From Pseudomonas sp. WJP1 (GTDB taxonomy: Bacteria > Pseudomonadota > Gammaproteobacteria > Pseudomonadales > Pseudomonadaceae): a DNA stretch of 64,000 bases. Positions 46,691 through 55,263 of this stretch are shown here, in pieces. Position 1 is the first letter of the stretch, and each line of letters starts with the position of its first letter. The stretch is from positions 1,972,501 to 2,036,500 of the forward strand of contig NZ_CP110128.1 of the NCBI RefSeq assembly GCF_028471945.1. The letters are read 5' to 3'. A model generated the notes under the pieces. The model saw nothing but the letters and a program-made list of their open reading frames with translations. It was not told the origin of the DNA and made no database searches. Both the position numbers and the translations under genes were made by a program.

Positions 46691-46852
46691 AGAGCCTTTG
46701 TTCCTCCCTGTTGTACATAGAGGGATCCTTGGGCGTTCGGAAAATTCATTCGGATTGTCGGACGGTGTCTGTCAGGAGCGTTTCGCGAACGCCCGCAGGG
46801 TCAGTAAACGCTCTGCTAGAATCGACCCCATCGACCCAGTGAGGTGTCACCG

Positions 46853-47887
46853 ATGAGCGAGCCGATCCGCCTGACCCAATACAGCCACGGCGCAGGGTGT
46901 GGCTGCAAGATTTCCCCCCAGGTGCTGGAAGTGATCCTGGCCGGCAGCGGGGCGCAGAATCTTGATCCGAAACTGTGGGTCGGCAATGCCTCGCGCGACG
47001 ACGCGGCGGTGTACGCCATCGATGACGAGCGAGGCGTGGTGTCGACCACCGACTTTTTCATGCCGATCGTCGACGATCCTTTCGATTTCGGCCGTATTGC
47101 CGCCACCAATGCCATCAGCGACATCTACGCCATGGGTGGCGATCCATTGATGGCGATCGCGATCCTCGGCTGGCCGGTCAATGTGCTGGCGCCGGAGATT
47201 GCCCGGGAAGTGATTCGCGGCGGACGTTCGGTGTGCGATGAAGCTGGGATTCCCCTGGCCGGTGGGCATTCGATCGACGCACCGGAGCCGATCTTCGGCC
47301 TGGCTGTCACCGGGCTGGTGCAAAAGCGCCACATGAAGCGTAACGACACGGCCACGGCCGGCTGCCTGCTGTACCTGACCAAGCCCTTGGGCATCGGCAT
47401 CCTCACCACGGCGGAAAAACAGGGCAAGTTGCGCGGTGCCGATGTGGGCCTTGCCCGCGACTGGATGTGCACCCTGAACAAACCCGGCAGCCGTTTCGGC
47501 AAGCTGGATGGCGTGGCGGCGATGACCGATGTCACCGGGTTCGGCCTGCTCGGGCACCTGGTGGAAATGGCCGATGGCAGCGGCCTCACCGCACGCATCG
47601 ACTATGCCCGGGTACCGCGCTTGCCGGGTGTCGAATATTACCTAGAAAAAGGCTGTGTGCCGGGTGGCACCTTGCGCAATTTCGACAGCTACGCCAGCAA
47701 GCTCGGGCGTCTGCAGGAACTGCACAAGCGCGTGCTGTGCGACCCACAAACCAGCGGCGGCCTGCTGGTCGCCGTGACGCCCGAGGGCAACGCCGGGTTT
47801 CTCGCGGTCGCCCTTGAACTGGGGCTGAACCTGGCGCCCATCGGCGAGCTGGTCGAGCGACAGGGCCACGCGGTCGAGGTGTCCTGA
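46853..47887 (+). CDS. selD: Selenide, water dikinase SelD
   Basis: A 344-residue enzyme producing selenophosphate from selenide and ATP. The active-site loop GAGCGCK has Cys16 (in place of Sec in some species) and the essential Lys19. Further motifs: [70 protein letters not shown] and [16 protein letters not shown] 46853 is chosen over 46844 as GAGGTG stands before it. Its stop overlaps the mnmH start (TGATG), linking donor synthesis to tRNA selenation. Confidence 0.97.
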   Translation: MSEPIRLTQYSHGAGCGCKISPQVLEVILAGSGAQNLDPKLWVGNASRDDAAVYAIDDERGVVSTTDFFMPIVDDPFDFGRIAATNAISDIYAMGGDPLMAIAILGWPVNVLAPEIAREVIRGGRSVCDEAGIPLAGGHSIDAPEPIFGLAVTGLVQKRHMKRNDTATAGCLLYLTKPLGIGILTTAEKQGKLRGADVGLARDWMCTLNKPGSRFGKLDGVAAMTDVTGFGLLGHLVEMADGSGLTARIDYARVPRLPGVEYYLEKGCVPGGTLRNFDSYASKLGRLQELHKRVLCDPQTSGGLLVAVTPEGNAGFLAVALELGLNLAPIGELVERQGHAVEVS

Positions 47888-48984
47888 TGCCTGCCGACTG
47901 CACCGATTACCGCGACATTTTTCTCAATGACCGGCCAATGATGGACGTGCGTGCGCCGGTCGAGTTTCTCAAGGGCGCGTTCCCCGGCGTGATCAACCTG
48001 CCGCTGATGAATGATCACGAACGGCAACGGGTGGGCACCTGCTACAAGCAACACGGGCAGCAGGCGGCGCTTGAACTGGGCCATCAGTTGGTGTCCGGCG
48101 CCATCAAGGCCGAACGCATTCAGGCCTGGGGGGATTTTGCCCGGGCCCACCCTGATGGCCTGTTGTATTGCTTTCGCGGCGGCCTGCGCTCGCAGATCGT
48201 CCAGCAATGGCTCAAGGACGAGGCGGGCATCGACTATCGGCGGGTAGGTGGCGGTTACAAGGCGCTGCGCAGCTTCCTGCTGGAAACCATGGATCAGGCC
48301 GTGGCCCAGTGCGATTTCGTTTTATTGGGTGGCATGACCGGCACCGGTAAAACCGAGTTGCTCACGCAACTGGCCAACGGGATCGACCTTGAGGGACATG
48401 CCAACCATCGCGGTTCCAGTTTCGGCAAGCGCGTCACGGGCCAGCCGTCCAACATCGACTTCGAAAACCGCCTGGGCGTGGACGTGCTGAAAAAGCGCGC
48501 CCGCGGCATCGAACAGTTCGTGCTGGAAGACGAAAACCGCGCGGTCGGCAGTTGCGCGCTGCCGTTGCCCCTGTATCAGGGCATGCAGCAGTTCCCGATG
48601 GTCTGGCTTGAAGACAGCCTGCAAGGGCGGATCGAGCGGATCCTGCGCGATTACGTGGTGGACCTGTGTGCCGAGTTCATCGCCGTGCATGGCGACGAAG
48701 GTTTTGTGTTGTTCTCCGAGCGTTTGCTGGCGAGCCTGGACAATGTGCAAAAGCGTCTGGGCGGTGAACGGCACCGGCGAATGCTGATCCTGATGGAAGA
48801 TGCGTTGGCCGAGCAGGGGCGTAGTGGTGCAGTGGATTTGCACCGGGGCTGGATCGAGGGGTTGCTGGTTGAGTATTACGATCCGATGTATGTGTTTCAG
48901 CGGGAGAAGAAAGGAGCGCGGATCGAGTTTGCGGGGGAGCGGGGGGCGGTGTTGGAGTATCTGCAGCGGCGCCTTCGCCTGTAG
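47887..48984 (+). CDS. mnmH: tRNA 2-selenouridine synthase
   Basis: A 365-residue enzyme (also SelU/YbbB) converting 2-thiouridine to 2-selenouridine at the wobble base of tRNAs for Lys, Glu and Gln, using SelD's selenophosphate. The N-terminal rhodanese domain carries the key Cys in [19 protein letters not shown]-loop [12 protein letters not shown] at about residue 150 begins the nucleotide-binding half, with [19 protein letters not shown] and [19 protein letters not shown]. Translationally coupled to selD by a one-base overlap. Confidence 0.96.
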   Translation: MPADCTDYRDIFLNDRPMMDVRAPVEFLKGAFPGVINLPLMNDHERQRVGTCYKQHGQQAALELGHQLVSGAIKAERIQAWGDFARAHPDGLLYCFRGGLRSQIVQQWLKDEAGIDYRRVGGGYKALRSFLLETMDQAVAQCDFVLLGGMTGTGKTELLTQLANGIDLEGHANHRGSSFGKRVTGQPSNIDFENRLGVDVLKKRARGIEQFVLEDENRAVGSCALPLPLYQGMQQFPMVWLEDSLQGRIERILRDYVVDLCAEFIAVHGDEGFVLFSERLLASLDNVQKRLGGERHRRMLILMEDALAEQGRSGAVDLHRGWIEGLLVEYYDPMYVFQREKKGARIEFAGERGAVLEYLQRRLRL

Positions 48985-49160
48985 GAGCCAGGCTTGCCGG
49001 CGAACCAGGCGCCGCGGTGTATCTGTCATACCGCGTCATCGTTCTTCGCGGGCAAGTCGGGTCGCCGCATCGCTCGCTCCTACAAGCGAACCAGGCGCCG
49101 CGGTGTGTCTCTTGTACCGCGTCATCGTTCTTCGCCGGCAAGCCTGGCTCCTACAGGGGC
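48979..49160. repeat. Cluster of three REP units
   Basis: GTAGGAGCCAGGCTTGCCGG near 48982, an inverted divergent unit near 49044-49083 (GGGCAAGTCGGGTCGCCGC...GCTCCTACA) and an inverted standard unit ending near 49158 alternate with the spacer CGAACCAGGCGCCGCGGTGT, which occurs twice (49001 and 49085). The arrangement looks like a REP pair duplicated and partly exchanged. Confidence 0.8.
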
Positions 49161-49169
49161 ACCCCAAAA

Positions 49170-49844
49170 TCAGGTCGGGCAAGTCTCCCGTCCGTTATCC
49201 AGCCCCTGCTTGTAGCTGTGGCTCTGCAGGCTGGCCTTGCCGTTGTGCCAGGTCAGGGTCAGCACGTACAGGGAGTCATAGTCGCTGGATTCCCAGTCCT
49301 CGGTGATCTTCTGTTTCTTGCCGACGGCTTCACCGGCGACCTTGTTGATCAGTTCCGGCAGATAGCCGTGGGACCAGGCGGTGTAGATGACCGAGTTATG
49401 GTACTTGTCGTGGAGCAGTTCATCGGCCAGGTCGCTGGTGTCGTTGGCCGAGAAGTTGATGTTCACTGGCAAGCCGAGCTTGATCGCGCTGGGGCTGATG
49501 GTCATCAAGGGGCGGATGTAGCTGTAGGAGTTGTCGAGTTCGCCTTCCTCGACGTTGCGCGTCGGGTTGGCGGCAAACACGTAGTCTGCCTTGCCGAATT
49601 TTTCCGGCAGCAGGGTGGCGAGGTCAATGGCGCGGTTCAAGCCCTGGCAATTGAGCTGGCCGAGCCCGCCCTCGGGTTTTTCCGCATGGCGCAGGAACAC
49701 CAGGGTCTGGGTGCCATCCACCGGCTGGGCGCGGCTTTCGCTGGACTCCAGGGCCAAAAACAACGCGCTGGCCGCCAGCAGGGCGGGCAGGAACAAATAC
49801 GCGCGGTGTTTGAAGTGTCGGGTGAATTTCAAGGGATTGATCAT
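49170..49844 (-). CDS. Histidine phosphatase family protein, membrane-anchored or exported
   Basis: A 224-residue protein. A basic N-terminus and a hydrophobic helix (about 15-32, AYLFLPALLAASALFLALE) act as signal anchor or signal peptide. The branch-2-like motif LVFLRHAEKPEGG has the catalytic RHxxK; YTAWSHGYLPELI supplies the second His. The family removes phosphates from varied substrates; the substrate is unknown. It is convergent with mnmH and has the REP cluster at its 3' end. Confidence 0.85.
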   Translation of the reverse strand: MINPLKFTRHFKHRAYLFLPALLAASALFLALESSESRAQPVDGTQTLVFLRHAEKPEGGLGQLNCQGLNRAIDLATLLPEKFGKADYVFAANPTRNVEEGELDNSYSYIRPLMTISPSAIKLGLPVNINFSANDTSDLADELLHDKYHNSVIYTAWSHGYLPELINKVAGEAVGKKQKITEDWESSDYDSLYVLTLTWHNGKASLQSHSYKQGLDNGRETCPT

Positions 49845-50207
49845 TGAATAAAAGGTTCTTCAGCGCATTAAGTTAAGGCTGACAAACCTTTGCACCGCGA
49901 CTTTCCTGCGTCGGGTGTTTTCCATGTCGTGGAGCCGTTCCGTATCAAAAGGACGTAACTCAGAGTCCTCTGAAGCCCATTTGGTTCGATTCCGGCCGAG
50001 AGCGCGCACTTTACCGGTAACCTTTAGCGGGTTGGAGCAAAGGTTATCGACAGGATGTTGCGAAATTATGGACACCCTACACCAGGCGGCAGGCAAGCAC
50101 AGTGATCTCGCTTGATCATGACCATCAGCGATATTCATGGCGCCACACACCGCAGCCCGGCTCATCTCCATTATGATCGGCAGTCTCAATTTCTCGTGGA
50201 GGCTCCC
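49845..50207. other. Noncoding spacer before the GST gene
   Basis: About 360 bases with no credible gene. It contains upstream sequences of both divergent genes. Base 49983-49993 reads GGTTCGATTCC, resembling a tRNA T-arm, but no tRNA fold is present around it. Confidence 0.5.
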
Positions 50208-50921
50208 ATGACCGATTTGTCTGCGTTCCCCATCACCCGCAAATGGCCGGCCCGGTACCCGGAGTGGATTCAGCTGTACTCCTTGCCAACCCCCAACGGC
50301 GTCAAGGTCTCGATCATGCTTGAAGAGATCGGCCTGCCCTACGAGCCCCATCGCGTCGGCTTCGACACCAACGACCAGATGTCGCCCGAGTTCCTGTCGC
50401 TGAACCCCAACAACAAGATCCCGGCCATTCTCGATCCCCACGGACCGGACGGCCAGCCGCTGGCGCTGTTCGAGTCCGGGGCGATCCTGATCTACCTCGC
50501 CGACAAGAGCGGGCAATTGCTCGCCCAGGAAACGGCAGCGCGCTACGAGACTATCCAGTGGCTGATGTTTCAGATGGGTGGCATCGGCCCGATGTTCGGC
50601 CAGTTGGGTTTCTTCAATAAATTCGCCGGCAAGGACTACGAAGACAAGCGTCCGCGTGACCGCTACGTCGAGGAAAGCCGACGCCTGCTCAGCGTCCTCG
50701 ATGCACGCCTGCAAGGGCGCGAATGGATCATGGGCGAGCGCTATACCATCGCCGATATCGCGACCTTCCCGTGGGTGCGCAACCTGATCGGTTTCTATGA
50801 AGCCGGCGACCTGGTTGGCATCCAGAATTTCCCCAACGTCACGCGGGTGCTGGAGAAATTCCTGGCGCGGCCGGCGGTGAAGCGTGGGCTGGAAATTCCC
50901 AAGCCAAACGATTCGATCTGA
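50208..50921 (+). CDS. Glutathione S-transferase-like protein (YghU/YfcG type)
   Basis: A 237-residue GST. The thioredoxin-like N-domain (about 25-115) has IQLYSLPTPNGVKVSIMLEEIGLPYEPHRV, NPNNKIPAILDP and ALFESGAILIYLADKSG; the helical C-domain runs to FLARPAVKRGLEIPKP. The N-terminal TPNG segment, with an Asn where other GSTs have Tyr, Ser or Cys, is typical of the nu-class disulphide-bond reductases YghU/YfcG. ATG 50208 follows GGAGG. It probably forms a unit with the PhzF-like gene 18 bases downstream. Confidence 0.88.
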   Translation: MTDLSAFPITRKWPARYPEWIQLYSLPTPNGVKVSIMLEEIGLPYEPHRVGFDTNDQMSPEFLSLNPNNKIPAILDPHGPDGQPLALFESGAILIYLADKSGQLLAQETAARYETIQWLMFQMGGIGPMFGQLGFFNKFAGKDYEDKRPRDRYVEESRRLLSVLDARLQGREWIMGERYTIADIATFPWVRNLIGFYEAGDLVGIQNFPNVTRVLEKFLARPAVKRGLEIPKPNDSI

Positions 50922-50939
50922 TCAGCACCAGGGACGGCC

Positions 50940-51782
50940 ATGCATACATTCAATTTCAAGCAAGTCGATGTCTTCAGTCGCGCGGCGCTCAAAGGCAATC
51001 CGCTGGCGGTAGTGTTTGGCGCCGACAAGCTGAGCGATGAGCGCATGGCGGCGTTCGCGACCTGGACCAATCTCAGCGAAACCACGTTCATTCTCGAGCC
51101 GCAGGATCCCCGTGCCGACTATCGGGTGCGAATCTTCACGACCCTCAAGGAATTGCCGTTCGCCGGGCATCCAACGTTGGGCACTTGCCATGCCTGGCTT
51201 GAAGCCGGCGGTGTGCCCAAGGGCGAAGAGATCATCCAGGAGTGCGGTGTCGGCCTGGTGCGGGTCCGTCGACAGGGCGCGGAGCTGGCGTTTCTCGCTC
51301 CGCCACTGCTCAGGACCGGGCCGGTGGATGCCAGTCTGATGGCGCGCGTGCGGTTGGGCCTGGGGCTGGAACCTGAGGCGATTGTCCGCGCGCAGTGGGT
51401 CGATAACGGTGCGGGCTGGTTGGCGGTGATGCTCGCGGATCGCCAGCAAGTGCTGGATTTGCAACCGGATCATTCGCAGATGCTCGGCCTCGCCGTGGGT
51501 GTCATCGCGCCGTGGCATCCGGAACGCGATGGCGATGACGCGCAGTTCGAAGTCCGGGCCTTCATTTCCGGTGACGGCATGCCTGAAGATCCGGCCACGG
51601 GCAGCCTCAACGCCGGGATTGCCCAATGGCTGCTCGGCGAAGGGCTGGCGCCTTCTCGCTATGTGGTCAGCCAGGGCCTGACCATGGGTCGTGCCGGGCG
51701 CATCCAGGTGGAACAGGTGGGGGATGACATCTGGATCGGCGGGGCGGTGGTGACCTGTATCGACGGTACGCTGAGCCTTTGA
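50940..51782 (+). CDS. PhzF-family isomerase/epimerase-like protein
   Basis: A 280-residue protein of the diaminopimelate-epimerase-like PhzF family: FKQVDVFSRAALKGNPLAVVFGAD at the N-terminus, NLSETTFILEP with the presumed catalytic Glu, ELPFAGHPTLGTCHAWLE, and DPATGSLNAGIAQWL near the C-terminus. True PhzF acts in phenazine synthesis, but no phz gene is nearby and stand-alone paralogues are common, so the substrate is unknown. It follows the GST gene closely. Confidence 0.88.
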   Translation: MHTFNFKQVDVFSRAALKGNPLAVVFGADKLSDERMAAFATWTNLSETTFILEPQDPRADYRVRIFTTLKELPFAGHPTLGTCHAWLEAGGVPKGEEIIQECGVGLVRVRRQGAELAFLAPPLLRTGPVDASLMARVRLGLGLEPEAIVRAQWVDNGAGWLAVMLADRQQVLDLQPDHSQMLGLAVGVIAPWHPERDGDDAQFEVRAFISGDGMPEDPATGSLNAGIAQWLLGEGLAPSRYVVSQGLTMGRAGRIQVEQVGDDIWIGGAVVTCIDGTLSL

Positions 51783-51841
51783 GACCTTTTTGGCAGCGAT
51801 TATTGCCGACGCCGCAAGGGTCATTCCTCCCGGGCGATTTG

Positions 51842-51862
51842 TGCCCTGCGCCTTGCAGGGCA
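51842..51862. other. Small GC hairpin upstream of hemB
   Basis: TGCCCTGC and GCAGGGCA pair around GCCTT, between the PhzF-like gene and hemB. There is no T-run, so terminator function is doubtful. Confidence 0.4.
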
Positions 51863-51918
51863 TAAGCTTCGCTCCCTCTACGACTTTTATCTTGTTTCCC
51901 GTTTTTTGAGGCATCTCC

Positions 51919-52893
51919 ATGTCCAGTCAGTTCCCCGAAGCACGCCCACGCCGTCTGCGCCGCAATGCAAGCCTGCGCAGTCTGTTCCAGGAAACCGAAT
52001 TCAGCTTGAATGACCTGGTACTGCCGATTTTCGTCGAAGAAGAAATCGACGATTTCGTACCGATCAAGAGCATGCCCGGGGTGATGCGCATTCCGGAATC
52101 GAAACTGGCGGGGGAGATCGAGCGTTATGCCCGCGCCGGGATCAAGTCGGTGATGACCTTTGGCGTGTCCCATCACCTGGACAGCAACGGCAGCGACACC
52201 TGGAACGACAACGGCCTGGTCTCGCGCATGTCGCGCATCGCCAAGGATGCCGTGCCGGAAATGATCGTCATGTCCGACACCTGTTTTTGTGAGTACACCG
52301 ACCACGGGCATTGCGGCGTGATGCACAACCACGAGGTCGATAACGACCAGACCCTGCTCAACCTCGGTAAACAGGCGGTGGCTGCTGCCCGTGCCGGTGC
52401 TGACGTGATTGCCCCATCGGCGGCGATGGACGGGCAGGTCCAGGCCATTCGCCGGGCGCTCGATGCCGCCGGCTTCACCCAGACGGCGATCATGGCCTAT
52501 TCGACCAAGTTCGCCTCGGCACTCTATGGTCCGTTCCGCGAAGCCGGCGGCAGCGCGCTCAAGGGCGACCGCAAAAGCTACCAGATGAACCCGATGAATC
52601 GCCGTGAAGCGGTGCGTGAGTCGCTGCTGGACGAACAGGAAGGCGCCGACGCGCTGATGGTCAAGCCGGCCGGTGCGTACCTGGACATCATCCGCGACAT
52701 TCGCGAAGCGTCGCGCCTGCCTTTGTCGGCGTATCAGGTGAGCGGGGAGTACGCGATGATCAAGTTCGCCGCCCAGGCCGGGGCCATCGATGAGGATCGC
52801 GTGGTGCGCGAAAGCCTCGGCGCTATCAAGCGGGCGGGGGCCGACCTGATTTTCACGTATTTTGCGATGGACCTGGCGCAGGCAGGGATCTGA
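51919..52893 (+). CDS. hemB: Delta-aminolevulinic acid dehydratase, zinc type
   Basis: A 324-residue porphobilinogen synthase, joining two 5-aminolevulinates in haem synthesis. The zinc-binding cysteines C122, C124 and C132 are complete in [14 protein letters not shown], as in E. coli HemB. The active lysines are in [14 protein letters not shown] and [13 protein letters not shown]. The main HemB of pseudomonads (PA5243) is the magnesium type without these cysteines, so this is probably a second, HemB2-like enzyme. Confidence 0.93.
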   Translation: MSSQFPEARPRRLRRNASLRSLFQETEFSLNDLVLPIFVEEEIDDFVPIKSMPGVMRIPESKLAGEIERYARAGIKSVMTFGVSHHLDSNGSDTWNDNGLVSRMSRIAKDAVPEMIVMSDTCFCEYTDHGHCGVMHNHEVDNDQTLLNLGKQAVAAARAGADVIAPSAAMDGQVQAIRRALDAAGFTQTAIMAYSTKFASALYGPFREAGGSALKGDRKSYQMNPMNRREAVRESLLDEQEGADALMVKPAGAYLDIIRDIREASRLPLSAYQVSGEYAMIKFAAQAGAIDEDRVVRESLGAIKRAGADLIFTYFAMDLAQAGI

Positions 52894-53262
52894 AAAAAAC
52901 TGCCGGCAGAGAACGATGACGCGGTCTAATACAGGGTACATATCCATTGCTGCGGTAACGGCCACTTATGGTTTCGCTCTTACAGCGACTCACTTTTTCA
53001 AACGCCAAAAAGTAAGCAAAAGGCTTTGCCCCACCACTTGGTGCCTCGCTTAGGCTCGGCATGCCCTCTCTCCGGCATTGCTCCGTGGGTCGCCGCGATG
53101 GGCCATCCCTGGCCCAGCGCGGCTAAACCGGCGTCCTGCCGGTTTCCCCACTGCGCAATGCCTGCGTTCGGCCATCGTGGTTAACGGGGCACCCAGATCA
53201 AAAACAAAAGCGAGGCGGCCTGACAGCCGACCTGACTTTTGCAAGTACCCCAACCCCCTGTA

Positions 53263-53350
53263 GGAGCCAGGCTTGCCGGCGAAGAACGATAACGCGGCAC
53301 AACAGACACACCGCAGCGCCTGGTTCGCCGGCAAGCCTGGCTTCTACAAG
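53263..53350. repeat. REP pair at the centre of locus B
   Basis: TGTAGGAGCCAGGCTTGCCG at 53260 and CGGCAAGCCTGGCTTCTACA to about 53349 are inverted copies of the same class found in the centre of locus A, with the shared spacer GAAGAACGATAACGCGG. Confidence 0.85.
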
Positions 53351-53464
53351 AGGAATGCGTACGGCTGCCGATCAGGTCGGCTGTCAGGCCGCCTCGCTTT
53401 TGCGTTTGATCTTGATCTGGCTTTTGATTTTCTTGCCCCATCGAGAGGCCGAGTGGAGGTTCTC

Positions 53465-53564
53465 TGTAGGAGCGAGCCTGCTCGCGAAAAACCTGAGAGC
53501 ACCGCGGGGTGTCAGGCTCCCCGTGTCATCGTTGACCTCCATCGCGAGCATGCTCGCTCCTACA
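53465..53564. repeat. REP pair inserted in the right arm of locus B
   Basis: TGTAGGAGCGAGCCTGCTCG (from 53466) and CGAGCATGCTCGCTCCTACA (to 53563) form a pair of the GAGCCTGCTCGC class. To its right the element resumes with TAAGGGCGAAACCCTAGGTG. Confidence 0.85.
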
Positions 53565-53642
53565 GTAAGGGCGAAACCCTAGGTGGCCGTTACCGCAGCA
53601 ACGGATATACACCCAATCCAAATAGCCCCTCCCAAACTAAAA

Positions 53643-55178
53643 TCAGGGCGCACCAAAATACGGCCGGATCCCGCGATCGCGAAAATACCGTTCGATGACC
53701 TTCGGGTCCGAGCAGGTTTCGGCAATCGCCACATACGTATCCGGCCGTAGCAGGTAGAACCCGCTACGCCCAAGACCGGCCGCTTCGAATGCCGGGCGCC
53801 AGCCGAATACATGCAACGGCAGATGGTGTTCGTGGCACCAGTCGATCATCTCGTCGCTGGTGTCGCCATACACATGCACCTGCCAGGTCGGGCATTTGAG
53901 CGATTCGAAATTGTCCCCTTCGCCGTCGTGCGCCCAGGGCAGGCGGTCGCCGCCATGCACGCGTCCGGCAACGCCTGCGCTCAAGGGCATCGAGCGGTAG
54001 TTGAGGGTGATTTGCGACACCGTGCGGAACAGGAACTCACGGGTGGTCTCAAACGAGGCCATTTTCGGAATCAGGAAGGGCGCCAGCCGCGTGCGCAACA
54101 CATCCGCCATGGGCCCGTCGGCGGTGACGAAGGTGAACACCCGGTCGGTGGTGGCGACCAGTTTGCGGGCGAAGGCGATGCGTTCGGTTTCATAGGTGTC
54201 GAGCAGTTTCGCCTCGGCGGCGCCGCTCAGGACCGCCGCGAGTTTCCAGGCCAGGTTGATGGCATCGCCAATCCCGGTGTTCATGCCCTGGCCCCCGGCA
54301 GGGCTGTGCACATGGGCGGCGTCGCCCAACAGGAAGGCGCGGGCGCTGCGAAAGTGATCCGCCACCCGATGATGCACGCGGTAGGTCGAGAACCAGTTCA
54401 GTTGTTCGACCTTGACCTGCATATGCTCGATGGCCCGACTGCTCACGTCATCGAATTGCAGGGTTTGCGCCTGTTCGGCGCGTTCGTCGCGCACGGTGCC
54501 GATCAGCCGCGCGCGACCGCTGCCGGCCAGCGGGAAAACCGCGAGGAAATCCGCCTCATCAAGATCCACATGCAGCTCGCCATTGAACGCCGGGCCGCTG
54601 GCCTGCACGTCGGCGACGTAGAAAATCTGCTGGTACGTGCCGCCTGGAAAGCCGGTGTCCAGGGTCTTGCGCACGATCGAACGGGCGCCGTCGCAACCGG
54701 CCAGGTAGCAGGCCTGACAGTTTTCCTGCTGGCCGTCGGGCAGGCGCAGCGTGGCGCTGATGCCGTCAGCGGTTTGCTCGAAAGCTTCGAGCTCGGTGTT
54801 GCGCTCCACCGTGATGCCGAAGGTTTGCAGGCGGTCGATCAGCAGCCGTTCGTGTTCGTCCTGCGGGTAGATTTCGAGGAAGGCGTAGGGCGTCAGGCCC
54901 TCGCCGACGCGGCTCAACGGCAGGCGCGCCACGGGCTGGCCTTTCACCCAGAAATTGGCGGCCGCGACCCGATGACCGTCGCGCACGATGGCGTCGGCCA
55001 GGTCCAACTGGCGATACAGCTCCAGCGTGCGCGCCTGCACCGCCAGTGCCCGTGAAGTGGTACCCGGTGCAGAAGTCTTGTCGACGATCCGCACGCGCAC
55101 CCCCAGTTTGCTCAGCCATAGCGCCAGGACCAGCCCCGTCGGGCCGGCGCCGATGATCAACACATCGCTGCGCTGCAT
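53643..55178 (-). CDS. FAD-dependent monooxygenase (aromatic hydroxylase type)
   Basis: A 511-residue group A flavoprotein hydroxylase. The N-terminal FAD motif VLIIGAGPTGLVLALWLSKLGVRV, the DG motif LAGCDGARSIVRKTLD, and the second FAD motif AFLLGDAAHVHSPAGGQGMNTGIGDAINLAWKLA are intact. A C-terminal thioredoxin-like part (from about 410) is seen in the phenol/resorcinol/MhpA-like branch. It uses NAD(P)H and O2 to hydroxylate or oxidise an aromatic substrate that cannot be named. Its start is 85 bases from the TonB receptor gene end, on the same strand. Confidence 0.9.
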   Translation of the reverse strand: MQRSDVLIIGAGPTGLVLALWLSKLGVRVRIVDKTSAPGTTSRALAVQARTLELYRQLDLADAIVRDGHRVAAANFWVKGQPVARLPLSRVGEGLTPYAFLEIYPQDEHERLLIDRLQTFGITVERNTELEAFEQTADGISATLRLPDGQQENCQACYLAGCDGARSIVRKTLDTGFPGGTYQQIFYVADVQASGPAFNGELHVDLDEADFLAVFPLAGSGRARLIGTVRDERAEQAQTLQFDDVSSRAIEHMQVKVEQLNWFSTYRVHHRVADHFRSARAFLLGDAAHVHSPAGGQGMNTGIGDAINLAWKLAAVLSGAAEAKLLDTYETERIAFARKLVATTDRVFTFVTADGPMADVLRTRLAPFLIPKMASFETTREFLFRTVSQITLNYRSMPLSAGVAGRVHGGDRLPWAHDGEGDNFESLKCPTWQVHVYGDTSDEMIDWCHEHHLPLHVFGWRPAFEAAGLGRSGFYLLRPDTYVAIAETCSDPKVIERYFRDRGIRPYFGAP

Positions 55179-55263
55179 GAACCCGTCCTCTTGCCGTGTG
55201 CAGCAAGTATGGTCCAGCCTTGCGCAGCGGCCTGGCTGGCCGCTGAATGGATGCAGGCCGAAA

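Larger units (their letters stand above)
52936..53611. repeat. Mirror-image repeat locus B (second copy of the element at 3402-4140)
   Basis: No gene is seen between hemB and 53643. The left arm (52936 to about 53236) begins GTACATATCCATTGCTGCGG and runs through the same blocks as locus A to GAGGCGGCCTGACAGCCGAC. The right arm (about 53371-53611) begins GTCGGCTGTCAGGCCGCCTC and ends CCGCAGCAACGGATAT, but its middle is missing and a foreign REP pair (53465-53564) sits there. A REP pair at 53263-53350 marks the centre. The left arms of A and B are more alike than the flanks. Confidence 0.85.

Noticed and set aside
49983..49993. GGTTCGATTCC, a tRNA T-loop-like word
   Set aside because: Flanking stems do not pair well, and no acceptor, D or anticodon arms can be drawn, so neither a tRNA nor a clear tRNA remnant or att site is supported.
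50940..51782. Phenazine biosynthesis because of the PhzF-like gene
   Set aside because: No other phz gene is present, and PhzF-like proteins are widespread outside phenazine pathways.
53050..53334. Several 60-140-codon open frames inside repeat locus B
   Set aside because: They differ in frame and end from those in locus A and are built from REP sequences.
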